A stretch of 15,394 nt of DNA, taken from contig CADBPB010000220.1 in the NCBI GenBank assembly GCA_902796525.1, positions 1-15,394 of the forward strand, written 5' to 3'. The notes beneath the pieces were generated by a model. That model was not told where the DNA came from and searched no databases. It saw nothing but the letters and a program-made list of their open reading frames with translations. The position numbers and the translations under genes were made by a program. Source of the DNA: an uncultured Erysipelotrichaceae bacterium. Its GTDB lineage: Bacteria > Bacillota_I > Bacilli_A > Erysipelotrichales > Erysipelotrichaceae. Positions 13,403-15,394 of the stretch are shown here, piece after piece (within the stretch, counting starts at the first letter, position 1; each line of letters starts with the position of its first letter).

Positions 13403-14221
13403 ATGAAAGTCATCAAGAACATCAACAATAATATCGCGCATTGCGTCGATTCCAAGGGACGGGAAGTCGTTGCTTTCGGCAAGGGGATCGGTTTTTTCAA
13501 GCCGGATGAAGAGATCCCGTTAAACAGGATCAACAGGACCTTTTACAATATCAAGGATACCGACTTCGGACTGATCCGTCAGATCCCGACCGTCGTCGTC
13601 AATACGGCGATTCAGATCATCGATGAAGTATCGGATAAGCTGAATGTCTATTATCCTTCTTCCAAGGCTATCTCTTTGGCCGACCATCTGCAGTTCGCGA
13701 TCGAGAGGAAAGACCAGAACATCTACCTTCAGGGTCCGCTGATCCAGGATATCAGGATGCTGTATCCGGATGAGTTCGCTTTGGCGGAAAAGTCGCTGAA
13801 GACGGTAGAAGAAATGACGGGGGTGAGACTGCCCCGACCGGAAGCGGGAACGCTGGCGCTGCATTTCATCAACGATCGCATCCAGGCGGATGCGCCTTCC
13901 AAGAGTCCGACCGATGAAGCGATCGAACGGTGCACGGAAACGATCGAACGTCATTTCGACCTGAAGATCGACCGCGGCAGTTTCAACTACAGCCGTTTCG
14001 TGACCCATCTGGATTATCTGATCCGGAGATTAAGCAGAAACGAACAGATCGAAAGCAGCAATCTGGAAATCTATGAACAGTTAGAGAAAGATTATCCGCA
14101 ATCCTTTGCATGTGCGAATAAGCTTGCTTCGTATGTCAAAGAATACAGCGGTATCGAACCGAACAAGGAAGAGATCATGTACCTGGTGATCCATATCAAC
14201 CGGCTGATCTCAAGGATCTGA
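13403..14221 (+). CDS. BglG/LicT-family PRD transcriptional antiterminator
   Basis: This 272-residue protein has the RNA-binding CAT domain (1-56; MKVIKNINNNIA, GKGIGF) and two PTS regulation domains, PRD1 (about 66-170) and PRD2 (about 172-272). All four regulatory histidines are in place: H95 (LADHLQFA), H154 (LALHFIND), H202 (VTHLDYLI) and H264 (VIHINRLI). HPr and a sugar-specific EIIB would phosphorylate these, so RNA binding follows sugar availability and carbon status. The start 13403 matches LicT; an open frame from 13334 runs through the RAT and terminator and is not coding. There is no strong SD, only AAAGAG inside the 3' arm of the terminator. Its leader RAT implies that it controls itself and the mupG-like gene 12 bases downstream. 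No PTS permease gene is in the window. Confidence 0.95.
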   Translation: MKVIKNINNNIAHCVDSKGREVVAFGKGIGFFKPDEEIPLNRINRTFYNIKDTDFGLIRQIPTVVVNTAIQIIDEVSDKLNVYYPSSKAISLADHLQFAIERKDQNIYLQGPLIQDIRMLYPDEFALAEKSLKTVEEMTGVRLPRPEAGTLALHFINDRIQADAPSKSPTDEAIERCTETIERHFDLKIDRGSFNYSRFVTHLDYLIRRLSRNEQIESSNLEIYEQLEKDYPQSFACANKLASYVKEYSGIEPNKEEIMYLVIHINRLISRI

Positions 14222-14233
14222 ACAGGAGGGATC

Positions 14234-15394
14234 ATGATTCAGTTAGGCGTTTCGTTATATCCGGAACAGGAGACGGCAGAACAGATCGAGAATTATCTTC
14301 AGCTTGCCCGGAGCTATGGCTTTACGAAGGTATTCACAAGTCTTTTCTCTGTGGAAGGTTCCAAGGAAGAGATCGTAGATTATTTTAAAGAACTCAGCGA
14401 TGTGGCACACCGATACGGGATGGAAGTCTATGGGGACTGCAACGCCAGATTCTTCATGCAGATCGGCGCGACTCCCGAAGATCTTTCCGTCTTCAAGGAA
14501 ATGGGACTGGATGTCCTGCGGCTGGATCTGATGTTCAACGATGAGCGCGATGTGGCGGTCGTAAACAACGACCAGGGACTGGGCGTACAGCTGAATGCGA
14601 GCCTCGTTCCAGCGGTGAAGCATGTCATCGAGCTGGGCGGAGACAGGAACAGGATCATCGGTTCCTATAATTTCTATCCGTTAAGAAATACCGGCGCAGG
14701 CAGCGAAGACGTCTATGAAGCGAATCGGTATTTCAAGAGCGAAGGCATGAGGACGCAGATCTTCATCTCATCCAACGTCAAAGACGCACATGGGCCTTGG
14801 CCGATCAGTGACGGACTGCCGACGATCGAAGCGGACAGAGACCTGCCGATCGGTCTGCAGCTGCGTCATGTCTATGCGCTGGGAAGCGAAGAAGTCATCA
14901 TCGGCAACGCGTTTGCTTCCGAGGAGGAACTGAAGGAACTCTCGGATACCGTGAAAGAGATCTGTGTCTACGCGGAGGACAAGCCATTCTATTTTCCGGG
15001 CCTGAGAAACGAGATCCCGATCGGCGATATCGAAAGGATCCCGCTGACGATCGAACCCGCGGAAGATCTCTCTGATTCCGAGAAAGAACTGCTGTTTGTT
15101 TTCAAAGGACATAACGTCAGTGAATATACGCACACGATCATCCGTTCCCGCTGGGGCAGGATGGATTTCCGTTACACGCCGATCCCTGCAAGACCTTGCG
15201 GGAAAGAGTATTTCGAACCCGGGGATGTCGTGATCCTCAATGATAACGTCGGACGTTACAAGGGAGAAGTCCATATCGTCGTCAAGCCGATCCGCAACGA
15301 TAAAACGATGAATTATGCCGGAAAGATCGCTGAAGAAGAGATGTTCCTGCTGGAATATCTGAAATATCGTACGAATATCGGTTTCATCGCAAAA
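14234..15394 (+). CDS. mupG: MupG/DUF871-family 6-phospho-N-acetylmuramidase (3' end cut by window)
   Basis: 387 codons are open to the window edge; AGGAGGG at 14224-14230 is a strong SD. The N-terminal part (about 1-245) is a TIM barrel starting MIQLGVSLYP, with IIGSYNFYPLRNTG (141-154), ISDGLPTIE (191-199) and a final LGSEEVIIGNAF strand. The C-terminal part (about 290-387) matches the small beta-rich domain of DUF871 proteins. MupG splits 6-phospho-MurNAc-GlcNAc inside the cell during murein recovery, after import by a PTS transporter. The usual NFYPRP-TGL block reads NFYPLRNTGAG here, so another 6-phospho-glycoside is possible. Judged by family length (about 360-390) the protein is almost complete. 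It is cotranscribed with the PRD antiterminator, which fits PTS-dependent induction. The function is inferred from the family, not from any active-site residue that I could verify. Confidence 0.85.
   Translation, partial: MIQLGVSLYPEQETAEQIENYLQLARSYGFTKVFTSLFSVEGSKEEIVDYFKELSDVAHRYGMEVYGDCNARFFMQIGATPEDLSVFKEMGLDVLRLDLMFNDERDVAVVNNDQGLGVQLNASLVPAVKHVIELGGDRNRIIGSYNFYPLRNTGAGSEDVYEANRYFKSEGMRTQIFISSNVKDAHGPWPISDGLPTIEADRDLPIGLQLRHVYALGSEEVIIGNAFASEEELKELSDTVKEICVYAEDKPFYFPGLRNEIPIGDIERIPLTIEPAEDLSDSEKELLFVFKGHNVSEYTHTIIRSRWGRMDFRYTPIPARPCGKEYFEPGDVVILNDNVGRYKGEVHIVVKPIRNDKTMNYAGKIAEEEMFLLEYLKYRTNIGFIAK

Noticed and set aside
1..15394. CRISPR arrays, tRNA or rRNA genes, insertion sequences, phage or attachment sites
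   Set aside because: I saw no direct-repeat array, transposase-like protein, integrase or structured RNA gene; hairpins found are terminators or control sites.

Overview
The window looks like chromosomal DNA of a moderate-GC member of the Bacillota, possibly Erysipelotrichia-like. The taxon is an inference: Shine-Dalgarno (SD) sites are strong AGGAGG types, the DnaE is the short type ending at its OB domain, and the regulators are of Gram-positive kinds (BglG/LicT-type PRD antiterminator, likely CcpA cre site, sortase-like LPLTG string). Genes are packed tightly. No gap exceeds 300 bases, and I see no rRNA, tRNA, CRISPR or insertion sequence.

Layout, left to right. (1) Positions 1-4292, plus strand: the 3' part of dnaE, then an OmpR-type response regulator, its membrane histidine kinase and a TrmN6-like methyltransferase. 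These three are chained by overlapping or nearly touching ends, and a small two-helix membrane protein follows. A symmetric hairpin at 4305-4333 ends this unit and the convergent one. (2) 4355-5821, minus: a cytosolic UshA/YunD-type 5'-nucleotidase-like metallophosphatase. (3) 5961-6395, plus: two small uncharacterised proteins. (4) 6486-9167, plus: an 893-residue secreted protein with a hydrophobic plus coiled-coil N-terminal part, an X2-like C-terminal module and a cut-short LPLTG sorting signal, followed by a strong terminator. (5) 9308-11649, plus: a two-helix membrane protein translationally coupled to a lipoprotein esterase with two hydrolase-like halves, the first apparently lacking its nucleophile. 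(6) 11658-13169, minus: a multi-pass membrane SpoIIE/PP2C phosphatase whose terminator lies inside the 3' end of the esterase gene. (7) 13246-15394, plus: a complete sugar-control region (cre-like site, promoter, RAT antiterminator hairpin, overlapping terminator), a BglG/LicT-family antiterminator and a MupG/DUF871 gene that runs off the window.

How the parts work together. The best-supported circuit is region 7. The PRD antiterminator should bind the RAT in its own leader, prevent the overlapping terminator from forming, and so switch on itself and the downstream MupG-like 6-phospho-muramidase when a PTS sugar is present, with CcpA adding carbon catabolite control. The two-component pair and the PP2C phosphatase are signalling modules whose signals and targets cannot be read from this window. 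The secreted protein, the lipoprotein esterase and the small proteins look like accessory surface functions. Two genes, at 5961 and at 13169 on the minus strand, each have a -10 element placed so that transcription would begin at the A of the ATG and lack an SD, which suggests leaderless messages.
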